Assembly (NCBI GenBank): GCA_024704175.1 | Contig: CP085629.1 | Location: 7,615,501-7,679,500, forward strand | DNA from: Paenibacillus sp. P25 | GTDB lineage: Bacteria > Bacillota > Bacilli > Paenibacillales > NBRC-103111 | Direction of reading: 5' to 3' | DNA length: 64,000 nucleotides | Shown: positions 38,612-48,295 of the stretch, in pieces | How the letters are laid out: each line of letters starts with the position of its first letter | How positions within the stretch are numbered: position 1 is the first letter of the stretch | Made by a program: the position numbers and the translations under genes | Notes under the pieces: model-generated | The model's database searches: none | What the model saw: only the letters and a program-made list of their open reading frames with translations | Told to the model about the DNA's origin: nothing

Positions 38612-38732
38612 GGTGGGGTATCCACTTCCGGTCGCTGTTGTTTGCAGGAAATTTTGATTATAAGCCGCTTTCCAGCGGGTATTTCCCGCAAACAAAGGCG
38701 AACGCTGGCGCTCCTCCGGTGGATACCCCACC
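38612..38732. repeat. 121-bp palindromic element with 14-bp perfect terminal inverted repeats
   Basis: The left end GGTGGGGTATCCAC (38612-38625) and right end GTGGATACCCCACC (38719-38732) are exact reverse complements. Inside, TTGTTTGCAGGAAAT (left) and ATTTCCCGCAAACAA (right) form a second arm with one mismatch, and CCGCTTTCCAGCGG is a central hairpin. The element lies between the binding-protein stop and the isomerase start. No target duplication and no ORF are evident. It has the form of a MITE or a dispersed structured repeat; copy number cannot be judged from one window. Confidence 0.75.
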
Positions 38733-38798
38733 TTCGTATGCATCACCTTTGTCAAAAGCCACTTCCATGGGCATTCCCAGCAGCACTCTTGCCGTCTG

Positions 38799-40107
38799 TT
38801 ATTTTTTTACTTTATCCATGGCCGCTTGCATTTCCTGGGCGACCTGCTCCGGCGTTTTCTGCTTCATCGTAATGGCCTGCAGGCCGTTCTCAATCACGTC
38901 CTTGACGGTAGCCGGCATCACGCTGTCAAACACCAGGGCGTCTCCGTTCTTCGTCAGATCGATCATTTCCTTCAAATATTTGCTCGTATCCGCAGGCGCA
39001 TCCACCTTCGCCGGGACGACGATGCCTTTGCTCATCAAATTCTGGTACAGCTCCGGCGCATAGAAATACTTCAGGAATTTGAGCGCCGCTTCTTTCTTCG
39101 CGCCTTTTAATTCTTTACTCAGCCCGATGCCGTATTGAACGACGCCCGCGCTTTTGCCCGGCGTGCCTTTGCCGCCTTCGACGGATGGGAAGAGTGCGAT
39201 GCCGATGTTGTCGCCGCTTTCCTTGTTGCTGACGCGGAACTTGGTGTCGATGGTCGAGCTGGTCATCGTCATGGCCGCTTTCTTCTGCAGGAAGTAATCC
39301 TGCACCTGCACCTCGTCCATGGTGTTCATGTCGGAGTTGAAGGCGTCGGCCTTGGTCAGCTCGTCCACGATGCCAAGAGCTTTGACGTATTCCGCATCCG
39401 TGAATTTGGCTTGTCCCTGCTTGACCTTCGTCAGGAAATCGGTGCCGGCAACGCGGTCGCCGACGGCCGACATGAAGGTGGACTGCATCGGCCAGCGGTT
39501 TTTATTGCCGATCGCCATCGGGGTGACGCCGGACGCCTTCAGCTTTTTCACCAGATCCAGGAACTCTGAATACGTTTTCGGGAATTCGTTGTAGCCTGCC
39601 TTCGCCAGCATATCCTTGTGGTAGTAAACGATATCGACAAAGGTCATTTTCGTCGGGATGGCGTACTGCTTGCCGCCTACGTTATATCCGGCCAATGCCT
39701 GCGGGGGAGTATGTTTTTCCAGGTGTCCATGATCTCGTCGATGGGCATCAGCACGCCCGCGTCGATAAACGGATCCATATCGATCCCGGGGTACAGGATG
39801 AACATATCCGGCATGCTGTTGCCGGCCGCCTCGGTGCGCAGCTTCGTGCGGTACTGGGCGGAAGGGATGTCCTGAGCCTCAATCTTGATGTTCGGATTCT
39901 GCTCCATGAACTTCTGAATCCGTTCCTTGTACAGCTGGTTGTCCACGTTGGGGGTCGACCAGTTATATTCCATCGTGAGCGTAACGTTCTCGGCGGCGCC
40001 GGGCTGAGACGGGCTTTTCTCCGCTCCGTTATTTCCGCAAGCGGTTACAGTGAGCATAGCGACTGAAGCCGCACCAGCGCCGAGTTACGGATGACACGGT
40101 TTTTCAT
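38799..40107 (-). CDS. Sugar ABC transporter substrate-binding lipoprotein (two frameshifts)
   Basis: About 436 residues. The start MKNRVIRNSALV at 40107 (AGAGGG upstream) runs into a frame change near 40060, after which the lipobox region AMLTVTACGNNG appears. A second change near 39700 links MDTWKNILP to LAGYNVGGKQYAIPTK. Family-1 sugar-binding features include NPNIKIEAQDIPSAQYRTKL and the late block LKYFYAPELYQNLMSKGIVV. It is most likely the receptor for the MalF/MalG pair at 34742-36469. A terminator upstream (40273-40317) separates it from the GH130 gene. Confidence 0.84.
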
Positions 40108-40272
40108 ACATTGCCCTCTTTTCATGTTATTTATATTTACATTCACCTTACAACAATAATTATATAATGCAGTAAAGTGCCTCTACTATCCCTTTCAATT
40201 ATAATAACATCCAAATTTTTAATGAATTGTGAAGAGGGAGGGACATTCTGGTAACAGATGACGCAGGCGATA

Positions 40273-40317
40273 GAAAAACCAAGCTCCTCTTTCCTGCTTT
40301 TGCAAGAAAAAGGAGCT
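40273..40317 (-). terminator. Terminator of the GH130 gene
   Basis: On the minus strand AGCTCCT-ttTTC and GAA-ag-AGGAGCT pair around a loop of about 14 nt, followed by TGGTTTTTC. It lies about 80 bp after the GH130 stop codon. Confidence 0.65.
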
Positions 40318-40396
40318 GCGATTCGGCATGCGTAGGGTTGGTTGGCCCAAAGCCGGATTGGGATAAAACAAGGCCATGGGCGAGGCGGCATGCCTC

Positions 40397-41411
40397 TTAC
40401 TGCGGCTCGTTCAGGATATAATCGACGAGTTCGTCGAGCGGTACGGTGGCGAGGGCGATCGCCGTATCGGTAACGCCGTAATAAATATACAGGAGGCCGT
40501 CCTTCACCACATTCCCCGTCGGGAAAATCACGTTCGGAATCTGGAAGCCGAATTTCTCGTAGTATGTTTCCGGCTCCATGATAAAATTACGGGTTCTTGC
40601 GATGATTTTCTCCGGATGGTTAAGATCACAGCAGTGCGCCGACCCGGTAGACCGTATCCTTGTCTACGCCGTGATACAATACGAGCCAGCCTTTGTCCGT
40701 GCGGACGGGCGGGGTGGAGCCGCCGATTTTTTTGAACTCCCATGCCTCGTTCTCCGCCTTGGCCAGCGCCTTCGGCTCCTCCCAGTCGATCAAATTATCG
40801 GAGTAGGTGATCCACATGGCGGCTTTCTCCGTACCGTAATCTTCGCCGACATATTCCTCCGGCCTGCGGAGCAGCACATATTTTCCGTTGATCTTCTCGG
40901 GGAACAGGATATTGTCCCGGTCGTTGATATCCAGCGGCGTCGTGTCGCACAGGTACTCCCAATGAATGAGGTCCTTGGATGTCAGAATGCCTGAGCGGGT
41001 CAGCCAATGCTCCGGCTTCTCGCCCCACCCGTCGGGGTAGGACGGGACGGACCTTTCCGGAACGCCGGCACCGGTCGGGTAATAGTTCATGGCGCAGGGA
41101 CGCAGGGCGTAGTTCAAGTAGAAGGTATCGTCAATTTTGACGATCCGCGGGTCCTGTACGTCGCCGTAAGGGAAGCCGAGCATGTCCGGCGTGACGATAG
41201 GCTTGTCCACCACATGGCGAAAATGAACGCCGTCGTCGCTTTCCAAGAGACCGAGGAAATTTTTGCAGGGGGTCAGGGATTCCGCCGTCCGCTCGATCAT
41301 GTAAAATTTGCCGTCCTCGATGATCACCGCCGGGTTGAAGACGGTTACTTTCCGCCAGTCGTATTTGCCCGGGACCACGATCGGATTCGCCGGATGCCTT
41401 GCAATGTTCAT
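40397..41411 (-). CDS. Glycoside hydrolase family 130 phosphorylase (one frameshift)
   Basis: About 338 residues. GH130 enzymes phosphorolyse or hydrolyse beta-mannosides such as Man-beta-1,4-Glc or mannooligosaccharides. Visible family blocks: HPANPIVVPGKYDWRKVTVF, NPAVI, FPYGDVQDPRIVKIDD with the catalytic-region Asp, WEYLCDTTPL, and the C-terminal YYGVTDTAIALATVPLDELV. The frame changes near 40630 (VGALL to DLNHPEKII). The start at 41411 follows GGAGGAAC. No signal peptide, so the enzyme is intracellular and acts on an imported glycoside. The mannoside specificity is from the family, not proven here. Confidence 0.87.
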
Positions 41412-41941
41412 TTCTGTTCCTCCTCGGGTTGTCGATAAATATGAGGTTCTGCCGGGTAAAAGGATGTTACCTATTATCTCATGGTATGTGACAGATATAT
41501 TATAAAGGGTCGGTCGCCAAGCCGATATCCTACGAAAATATAATAATATCCGATTTTTTAACTTCGGGTTCTATATCTAACAATATTATATTAGGCTCAA
41601 CCCCGCTTTTTTTAACACGAAAATAATTGAACATAATTAGCCGGGCGTTGGCCGTTACAACTGGAAATGCTGCCGGACGTATCGCGCAATGATCATTTTA
41701 TCTTTCGTTCATCCATATTCTCTCCGCTATGACAGCTGTAGGCGCGATCATCTGCTATCCAATCATCATGAGCGGCGCCCGGACAGAAACAAGCTGAGTT
41801 CGCACTTGCGTTGCTGCAGCAAACGCAGGGCGACGAGTCGCCCCAGGCATACCGGCAGAGCCGCAGACGCCCCGCCCGGTTGGAAGCATGGGCGAATGCC
41901 GCCGCTTTGATCTCGCTTCTGTTGATGGTGTTCATGCCTTT
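41412..41941. other. A+T-rich intergenic stretch upstream of the GH130 gene
   Basis: About 530 bp without a supported gene. The half nearest the GH130 start (41470-41640) is strikingly A+T-rich and probably holds its promoter, with TATAATATAT on the minus strand about 90 bp before the start. ORFs in the other half lack ribosome sites. Confidence 0.5.
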
Positions 41942-42844
41942 CTAATGGAGCCTAATGTAGGACTTCTTGGAGAAAAGCGGGCCCGCCGCCGTTTTCCGCA
42001 AAATGAATGCTCCGGCCGCCAGTGAAATCAGGAAGAAGATGCCGGCAAGCGGCGGAAGTGCGGACCATTCCAGAAGGGAGCGGCCGAGATAGGTCTGCCA
42101 GCCTATGGCGAACAGACCGACGAGGTATGCGGTGCCCGTGATATGGATCCATCGGCCGCGGGCCCGGGACGTCAGCGGGGTGTATTCCGTCAGCCAGGCG
42201 ACGACCGGTACGGCTTGAAGCGCATGGAAGCCGAGGCCGTGCAGCCAAATGATATTTCCATGCAGCCCGACGGTCCGGCCCATGTTAAAGGAAATCCAGA
42301 CACCGGCTGCAAATGAGAGCAGGATGGCGATCATCGCATAGCGGATGCCTGTCACCAGCCCCGGACGGAGCCTGTAAGCCTTGCGCCGGAAAAAATGAAA
42401 CGCCAGGAACAAATAGAACAGAATCAGCAGCAGGGCGACAAAAGCGAAGATGGAACCGACAGCGACATCGAAGGGGGCACCGCCCTTTACGAACCTTGGG
42501 TTCATCCCGCGGAAATTTTGCACCGTCTCCGCAAAGTAGGAATAAAGCGCCAGCAGGATATAGGACCATCGAAAGAAGGCTCTGCCTTTCGCGCTCATCG
42601 CGGAGAACGGCGTGATCGCCGCCGTCGACAGCAGGAACAGACCCAGCGCCGCATTAAAGGAGAACGCGTTCAGAACATTCCCTTTCGGCGCCACAGGTCC
42701 CCCATAAAGTAGTACCCATACCGCGCAGATCCCGGAGAGCAGGAACCCGAGAAGGCCGGTAAGCACCAACCATTTTTCCCCTTCGCAGAATTTGACTGCC
42801 GGACTTGCCCCTCGAGCCGTTCTTCCCATCGTAATGGTGTTCAT
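41942..42844 (-). CDS. Integral membrane protein of unknown function
   Basis: 300 aa, intact. Seven or eight hydrophobic helices with short loops. A soluble N-terminus of about 22 residues precedes WLVLTGLLGFLLSGICAVWV. Conserved-looking polar positions inside helices include WLHGLGFHALQAVPVVAWLT, with two histidines. That pattern resembles heme- or quinone-site membrane proteins, but no known family is recognised. The likely regulator is the divergent WYL gene. A short hairpin with a T-run lies in its 5' leader. Confidence 0.65.
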   Translation of the reverse strand: MNTITMGRTARGASPAVKFCEGEKWLVLTGLLGFLLSGICAVWVLLYGGPVAPKGNVLNAFSFNAALGLFLLSTAAITPFSAMSAKGRAFFRWSYILLALYSYFAETVQNFRGMNPRFVKGGAPFDVAVGSIFAFVALLLILFYLFLAFHFFRRKAYRLRPGLVTGIRYAMIAILLSFAAGVWISFNMGRTVGLHGNIIWLHGLGFHALQAVPVVAWLTEYTPLTSRARGRWIHITGTAYLVGLFAIGWQTYLGRSLLEWSALPPLAGIFFLISLAAGAFILRKTAAGPLFSKKSYIRLH

Positions 42845-42987
42845 TGAAGTCTCTCCTTATCGTTCGTCTTGGACTTTGTTTATTGTACGACATGGAAAAA
42901 TCTGCAAAACCGTACCCCGGCCCGGACTTGATCCCCGACCTTGGTCGAAACTTTTCCCCGACCTGTGTGCGGGCTTTCCGCGTTCGA

Positions 42988-43024
42988 CAAAAAAGGCCTC
43001 TCCCGATGCAGCGGGAAAGCCTCT
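42988..43024 (-). terminator. Possible attenuator hairpin upstream of the membrane-protein gene
   Basis: On the minus strand GGC-ttt-CCCG and CGGG-aga-GGCC pair across a 6-nt loop and are followed by TTTTTT. No minus-strand gene lies just upstream, so if the promoter of the 42844 gene is further out this would sit in its leader. Confidence 0.4.
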
Positions 43025-43145
43025 TGTGCGGCTTATGGTATTGTCATTTTTCGATAGACATGAGCCGGAACGAAAAGGTAAAATCAGGGTTGAACCTGCA
43101 AGCGAACGGACATGATGAACATGGGCAAGTAAGGGGGACTGCGGG

Positions 43146-44103
43146 ATGAAGATAGAGCGGCTCGCTGGCCATTACCATGCTGCTGTTAAGCCAGAGAAGG
43201 GTAAGTGCGCCGACACTCGCCCGGAAATTCGAGGTATCGCTTCGTACCATTTATCGCGACCTGGAGACGATCAATTCCGCCGGCATTCCTATCGTTTCTT
43301 ATACGGGGCCTGAAGGCGGTTACGAAATCATGGAGCAATTCCGCATCGACCGGCAAATCGTTACGTTCGACGATCTGCAGTCGATCCTTACGGCCTTGAA
43401 GGGGGTGCGGTCTTCCCTTGACGATGAGGATATGGACCGCTTGCTCTCCAAGATCAAGGCTCTTGTCGCCAGATCTGAGCAGAACCGGATGGAGGAAGCG
43501 GGCGAGACGCTGATTTTCGATACGAATCTGTGGCACGGCGGGGGGCTGAAGGACAAGTCGATGCTCACCACGCTCCGGCAGGCGGCCAAGAACCGGACGG
43601 TGGTCTCCTTCCAATATCCCGATGCCGAAGGAGTGTTCGAGCACCGGACCGCCGAGCCGATCGGAATCGCTTGGAAAGGTTATTCCTGGTACCTCTACGC
43701 CTACTGCCGGCTTCGGAATGACTACCGGACTTTCCGGCTTTCCAGGATCAAGGACCTGCATGTCCGGCTTGAGCAATTCAAGAATAGAGGCGTTCGTCTG
43801 GAGGAGCTCGATGCAAGATGGGGGCGGCAGGAGACCGGACCGACGATCCGGTCGCTCCTGCGGTTTCGCCCACGGGTGAGGGTAAGGGTGGAAGAGGCGT
43901 TCGGACATGACGCCGTTGAAGTCCAGAAGGACGGATCCCTGCTGGTGGACGTCAGTTTTACCGACAGCCCGTGGCTGTACGGCATGCTGCTCGGCTACGG
44001 CCCGGATGTGCAGGTACTTCAGCCGGCATCCGTCGCCGAAGTGATCAAGGACCAGGCCGAGCAGATTTGTAAGCTGTACGGGAGCGCTAAGCCGGTTTTC
44101 TAA
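43146..44103 (+). CDS. Helix-turn-helix/WYL-domain transcriptional regulator, YafY type (one frameshift)
   Basis: About 319 residues. The ribosome site AAGGGGG and ATG at 43146 give MKIERL, and after a change near 43163 the protein continues LAITMLLLSQRRVSAPTLAR with a DeoR-like helix-turn-helix (FEVSLRTIYRDLETINSAGI). The middle holds the WYL domain: EPIGIAWKGYSWYLYAYCRL and RTFRLSRIKDL. The C-terminal WCX segment follows. WYL proteins bind small ligands or nucleic acid. Its last 17 bp overlap a convergent small gene. It is divergent from the membrane-protein gene, its most likely target. Confidence 0.85.
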
Positions 44104-44302
44104 ATAACCGGATGATGCCCTGAACAGCCAACACCAAGCCTGCCGCAACAGCGAACATGGAGATAAAATAGGGGACCATTACTATTAAACCTCCGTCAGG
44201 CCCGCCGCTGTCCGTAATTATGGCGTGCCACCACAGCCGTAGCGATATTCCGCCTATAATAAGCAGGGCGCCCGCGAGAAAACGCAACGTGCTTTTCACC
44301 AT
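44087..44302 (-). CDS. Small membrane protein (71 aa)
   Basis: Start ATG preceded by AAGGAGGAG. Two hydrophobic helices (about residues 8-28 and 42-64), connected by a short polar loop with TDSGGPDGG. The C-terminus is basic (RLFRKPA). It overlaps the end of the WYL gene by 17 bp on the opposite strand. No family recognised; it could be a small regulatory or structural membrane protein. Confidence 0.6.
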   Translation of the reverse strand: MVKSTLRFLAGALLIIGGISLRLWWHAIITDSGGPDGGLIVMVPYFISMFAVAAGLVLAVQGIIRLFRKPA

Positions 44303-44373
44303 GGTGACTCCTCCTTATCGAAAGATGAAGGTTTTACTTATTTTACCATTTTAATCGATTGGAGGGAAATGCA

Positions 44374-44703
44374 ATGCCGGAAGATTTTTATTGCGAACAG
44401 GTCCTGAGCGGGAAGACAGAGATACATAAAGTGTACGAAACGGACCATGTGCTGGCTTACCATCACACCCGTCCTTTTTATCCGGTACATATCGTGGTCA
44501 TTCCGAAAAAACACATATCGTCGCCGCTTACTTTGCAGGATAGCGATACGGAGCCGCTCGTCGAGCTGTTATCCGTAGTGAAAAAAACAGCGGCGGACGT
44601 CGTGAACGAACACGGCGCCTGCCGGGTCCTTACCAATTTGGGGGAATACCAGGATTCAAAGCATCTGCATTGGCATGTGGCCTATGGAGCCCCATTGAGA
44701 TAG
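44374..44703 (+). CDS. HIT-family nucleotide-binding protein
   Basis: 109 aa, intact. The ATG at 44374 follows TGGAGGG, which is better than an ATG five codons upstream. The histidine triad is HLHWHVA near the C-terminus, and the first half has YPVHIVVIPKKHISS. Length and motif agree with Hint/HinT proteins that hydrolyse purine nucleoside phosphoramidates. It converges on the GH32 gene with only about 10 bp between the stops. Confidence 0.85.
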   Translation: MPEDFYCEQVLSGKTEIHKVYETDHVLAYHHTRPFYPVHIVVIPKKHISSPLTLQDSDTEPLVELLSVVKKTAADVVNEHGACRVLTNLGEYQDSKHLHWHVAYGAPLR

Positions 44704-44713
44704 GGCCATCATT

Positions 44714-46309
44714 TTATTCCGTACCGGCCCCCCAAATGCGGCCGAGAGGATAAATTTGAAGCGATTCGAGTGCGACCTCCCCGTCGCTAGTGAACAGCTC
44801 GAGTCCCTCGCTTGAGGCATCGGGAAAAATCTGGTCGGTGATGGAAATCCGTCCGTCGTTTCCGAAGAGCTCGACCGATGAGCGGTCCACGAGGATCCGC
44901 ATCTTCACATGACCGTCGGCAGGCTCTAACGGCGCTTCATGCACCTTGGAGAATTGATCATAAAAATGATCGTCCCCTGCATGCGTACGGTCGACATATA
45001 TGGTTTTTTTGACGTTATTGTACCCCACGGTCGTATATTGGCCGCCGCCTATCCGCACTTTAAATCCGAATGCCTTCGCACTCGTTTCCTGATTCACTTT
45101 AAAATCCGCCACGATTTCTACGGTGTCACCTTTCACGCCGGACAAAATATTCGTATTCGGCTTGATCACTTGAGCCGGATAGGATTGTTCCGGCCCGCGG
45201 AGATTCTCCAGTCCGCTTACAGGCGACTGATAGAGGTGAAGCTTCCCGTCCGGAGACGATTTCAGCTCAAGTTTCCTTGGCACCGTATTCGCCCCCCGCC
45301 AGACCGAGGTCGGGATATCGTTGGCATATTTCCAGTTGTTCATCCAAGCGATCATCGTGCGGTACTTGTCATTGTTCGGTGCGTCCTCCCAAGTGACGCC
45401 GGCATAGAAATCGGCTCCGTAATCGAGCCACTGCGCTTCCGGCTGATCCGGCACGAACGTCTTGCCATCGAACGATCCGATGAAGTACTCCATCCCCGAA
45501 CCTCCGGTCGCTGCGCCGTCACCGAGACTAGTGGTCAATACCCATTTCCGGTTGCCCGGATTCCCGTCAACCGGCGCTGGGAATAATTCCGGGCATTCCA
45601 GCAGCGTATGGCTATCGGCATTACCCGGCTTAAATTCGCTGGCAAGCGACCAATCCTTCAAATTGGGCGAGGTGTACACCATCACCCGGTCCTTGGCGAC
45701 CAGCGGCATAATCCAAGACTTCGACCGTTCATGCCAGAACACTTTAGGATCGCGCCAATCGGGCTGGGGAAAATCTTTCATGACCGGATTTCCCGCGTAT
45801 TTGGTCCAGGTTCGTCCGTCATCCGTGCTGTAAGCCAAGCTTTGCACTTGATGCTGATCCTTGTTTTGGGTAAACACGGCAACGAGCGGGGGATGCTCCG
45901 GGTCTTTGCCGAAACCGCTGGTGTTACTCTTGTCCACGACAACGCCGCCTGAGAAAATATCCCCTAAGTCGTCCGGGGCCAAAGCAACAGGAAGATGGTT
46001 CCAGTGGACCAGGTCTTTGCTTGTCGCATGTCCCCAGTGCATAGGTCCCCACTTCACCCCATCAGGATAATATTGGTAAAATAGGTGATATTCTCCCTTG
46101 TAATAAATGAGTCCGTTGGGGTCATTCATCCAATGGGCCTCTGGGGAAAAGTGGAACTGCGGCCGGTAGAGTTCGTTGTAATAGGAACCCGCGGCCGGTC
46201 TGGTTTGGGACGGCTGCTGCCCCGTTTGGGCGAGGTAATAGACGGTCATGGAACACAGAATGATCACGACGACGGCCGGTGTCAGAAGTGTATTTTTGCT
46301 GATTTTCAT
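44714..46309 (-). CDS. Exported or membrane-anchored GH32 fructanase/levanase
   Basis: 531 aa, intact. AAGGAGG precedes the ATG at 46309. The N-terminal helix TPAVVVIILCSMTVYYLA is a signal peptide or anchor; it lacks a good lipobox. The catalytic five-blade propeller has the nucleophile Asp63 in WMNDPNG, Asp187 in WRDP and the acid/base Glu238 in ECPE. The C-terminal beta-sandwich has RILVDRSSVELFGNDGRISI. It cleaves terminal fructose from levan, inulin or sucrose outside the cell. It is divergent from sacB, which makes levan. No RAT element was seen in its own leader. Confidence 0.9.
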   Translation of the reverse strand: MKISKNTLLTPAVVVIILCSMTVYYLAQTGQQPSQTRPAAGSYYNELYRPQFHFSPEAHWMNDPNGLIYYKGEYHLFYQYYPDGVKWGPMHWGHATSKDLVHWNHLPVALAPDDLGDIFSGGVVVDKSNTSGFGKDPEHPPLVAVFTQNKDQHQVQSLAYSTDDGRTWTKYAGNPVMKDFPQPDWRDPKVFWHERSKSWIMPLVAKDRVMVYTSPNLKDWSLASEFKPGNADSHTLLECPELFPAPVDGNPGNRKWVLTTSLGDGAATGGSGMEYFIGSFDGKTFVPDQPEAQWLDYGADFYAGVTWEDAPNNDKYRTMIAWMNNWKYANDIPTSVWRGANTVPRKLELKSSPDGKLHLYQSPVSGLENLRGPEQSYPAQVIKPNTNILSGVKGDTVEIVADFKVNQETSAKAFGFKVRIGGGQYTTVGYNNVKKTIYVDRTHAGDDHFYDQFSKVHEAPLEPADGHVKMRILVDRSSVELFGNDGRISITDQIFPDASSEGLELFTSDGEVALESLQIYPLGRIWGAGTE

Positions 46310-46455
46310 GGCTTCCTCCTTCGTTTTCGGTGCAAAAATATAAGGGGTGAGTTTCCGATAGTTGTGGATTGTACCATTCCTCGGCGCCTGTTGTAAAACG
46401 GACATCGGAATATGAGCCTGAAGACACGGGCAGCGGAATTGGACCGATTTTCCTA

Positions 46456-46484
46456 TTGATATCCGCAAGGGGCTTGTCTAGAAT
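46456..46484 (+). promoter_or_regulatory. Sigma-A promoter of sacB
   Basis: TTGATA (46456-46461) and TAGAAT (46479-46484) with a 17-nt spacer. This gives a leader of roughly 160 nt that holds the RAT and terminator described next. Confidence 0.75.
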
Positions 46485-46509
46485 AGGGGGTGAAAACGGA
46501 ATACGAGCG

Positions 46510-46540
46510 GGATTGTTATTGGTCATGACCAAGCAAGACC
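46510..46540 (+). promoter_or_regulatory. Ribonucleic antiterminator (RAT) in the sacB leader
   Basis: A 31-nt element with 5' half GGATTGTTATTG and 3' half CAAGCAAGACC around the palindromic tip GGTCATGACC. These are the conserved halves of RATs bound by SacT/SacY/LicT proteins. Its 3' end overlaps the first bases of the terminator stem, so protein binding would keep the terminator from forming. Confidence 0.88.
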
Positions 46541-46606
46541 CAAAAGGTTTGAGGTGTAATGCGCATTTGCCGCGCAGGACCCTTGAGCGTTTTGGGTCTT
46601 TTTTTA
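46537..46606 (+). terminator. Conditional terminator in the sacB leader
   Basis: GACCCAAAA (46537-46545) pairs with TTTTGGGTC (46590-46598), followed by a run of T. An inner stem GCGC/GCGC lies in the loop. It stands between the sacB promoter and start codon and overlaps the RAT. Confidence 0.88.
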
Positions 46607-46650
46607 TTTCTCGCCGTCCGTTTAACAAATGATAATTGGAGGAAGAGATT

Positions 46651-48126
46651 GTGAAAATGAGAAAGGTTGTAAAACAAGTATCGGCATTAACCCTGACTTC
46701 CGCTTTGCTGTTTGGGGGATCGCAGGCTTACGCCGCTTCGGCATCCAATGATTTCAATACGAATTACGGTTTTTCCCATATCACCCGTGCGGATATGCTG
46801 AAAATTCCCGGACAACAAAACAGCGCTCAATTTAAGGTGCCTGCATTTGATGCATCGACATTAAAAAATCTCTCGGCAAAAGGATACGATGAGAACGGCA
46901 ACCTGATTGATTTGGATGTTTGGGACAGCTGGCCGCTGCAAAACGCGGATGGAACCGTGGCCGATTATCATGGCTACCATCTCGTGTTTGCTCTGGCGGG
47001 AGACCCTAAGAGAAGCTGGGACACACATGTTCACTTGTTCTATCAAAAAATCGGCGATACTTCCATCGATAGCTGGAAGCATGCAGGCAGAGTATTCAAG
47101 GATAGCGATCATCTGGCTCGCGAACGATCCCATTCTGAAAAATCAGGCGGAAGAGTGGTCCGGCTCCGCAACCTTGACCTCCGATGGAAAAGTTCGCTTA
47201 TTCTATACGGATCGGGACAGCTGGGCACCGGAATTCGGGCATTACGGCAAACAAACGTTAACGACGGCTCAAGTCAATTTGTCGGAGCCGGATGCCGCTA
47301 CGCTGAAAATCGATGGCGTGGAAGATCTCAAATCGATCTTTGACGGCGATGGTAGATTGTATCAAAATGTGCAACAGGGCAACATCGAGAGCGGGGATAA
47401 TCATACCTTACGGGACCCTCACTACGTTGAAGATAAGGGTCATAAGTACCTTGTGTTTGAAGCGAATACCGGGACGGAAGACGGTTACCAGGGAGAGAAC
47501 AATCTATACAATAAAGCATACTACGGCGGCGCGATAAATTTTTCCAGGACGAGAAAACCAAGTCGCTGAATGGTCCTAAAAAACATGATGCCGAGCTCGC
47601 TAACGGAGCCCTGGGCATGATCGAATTGAACGACGACTATACTTTGAAAAAAGTCATGAAGCCGCTCATTGCCTCCAATACGGTAACGGATGAAATTGAA
47701 CGGGCCAATATCTTTAAAATGAATAATAAATGGTATTTGTTCACCGATTCCAGAGGCTCCAAAATGACGATTGACGGCATCGGCCCGAAAGATGTCTACA
47801 TGCTGGGATATGTATCCGAGTCCTTGACCGGTCCGTTCAAGCCGCTTAATGGAACCGGACTTGTCCTGAGCATGGATCTGGAATATGCCGACCCGACATT
47901 TACCTACTCTCACTTTGCCGTACCGCAAACGGAAGGCAACAATGTGGTCATTACCAGCTACATTACAAACAGAGGTTTATTTGCGGACCGCCACTCTACC
48001 TTTGCACCAAGCTTCCTGCTGAACATCGACGGTTCGAAAACATCGGTTGTACCGAACAGCATCCTTGCTCAAGGGCAGCTGACGGTTGACGTCAAGAACG
48101 ACGGCAAGGACAAGAAGAAAAAATAA
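46651..48126 (+). CDS. sacB: Levansucrase SacB (GH68, two frameshifts)
   Basis: Secreted enzyme that makes levan from sucrose. GGAGGAAG points to the GTG at 46651 (an ATG two codons later is possible). A signal peptide ends near AQAYA/AS-type residues 27-30 (SQAYAAS). The catalytic nucleophile is in VWDSWP (Asp92), the transition-state stabiliser in LRDPHYVEDKG, and the acid/base in DEIERANIF, the known GH68 triad. Frame changes occur near 47110 (DSDHLA to SNDPILKNQAEEW) and 47545. The end LTVDVKNDGKDKKKK is normal for the family. Expression is set by the RAT and terminator in its leader. Confidence 0.92.
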
Positions 48127-48150
48127 CGGCAATAACAATAACGGGAATGC

Positions 48151-48197
48151 AACAAAGGAGCTAAGCGTCTTGAAGATGCTTAACTCCTTTGTTTTTT
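48151..48197. terminator. Terminator after sacB
   Basis: AACAAAGGAG-c-ta-AGC and GCT-taa-CTCCTTTGTT form a long stem followed by TTTTT. It lies between convergent genes. Confidence 0.88.
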
Positions 48198-48295
48198 GGT
48201 TTATTGCCGCTTTATGGAGACGACCCGCGGCTTAGCAATCCACAATCCACCGCGTGATAGTATGGATGTTCGGGCGTAAAGGCAGAAACCATGCT

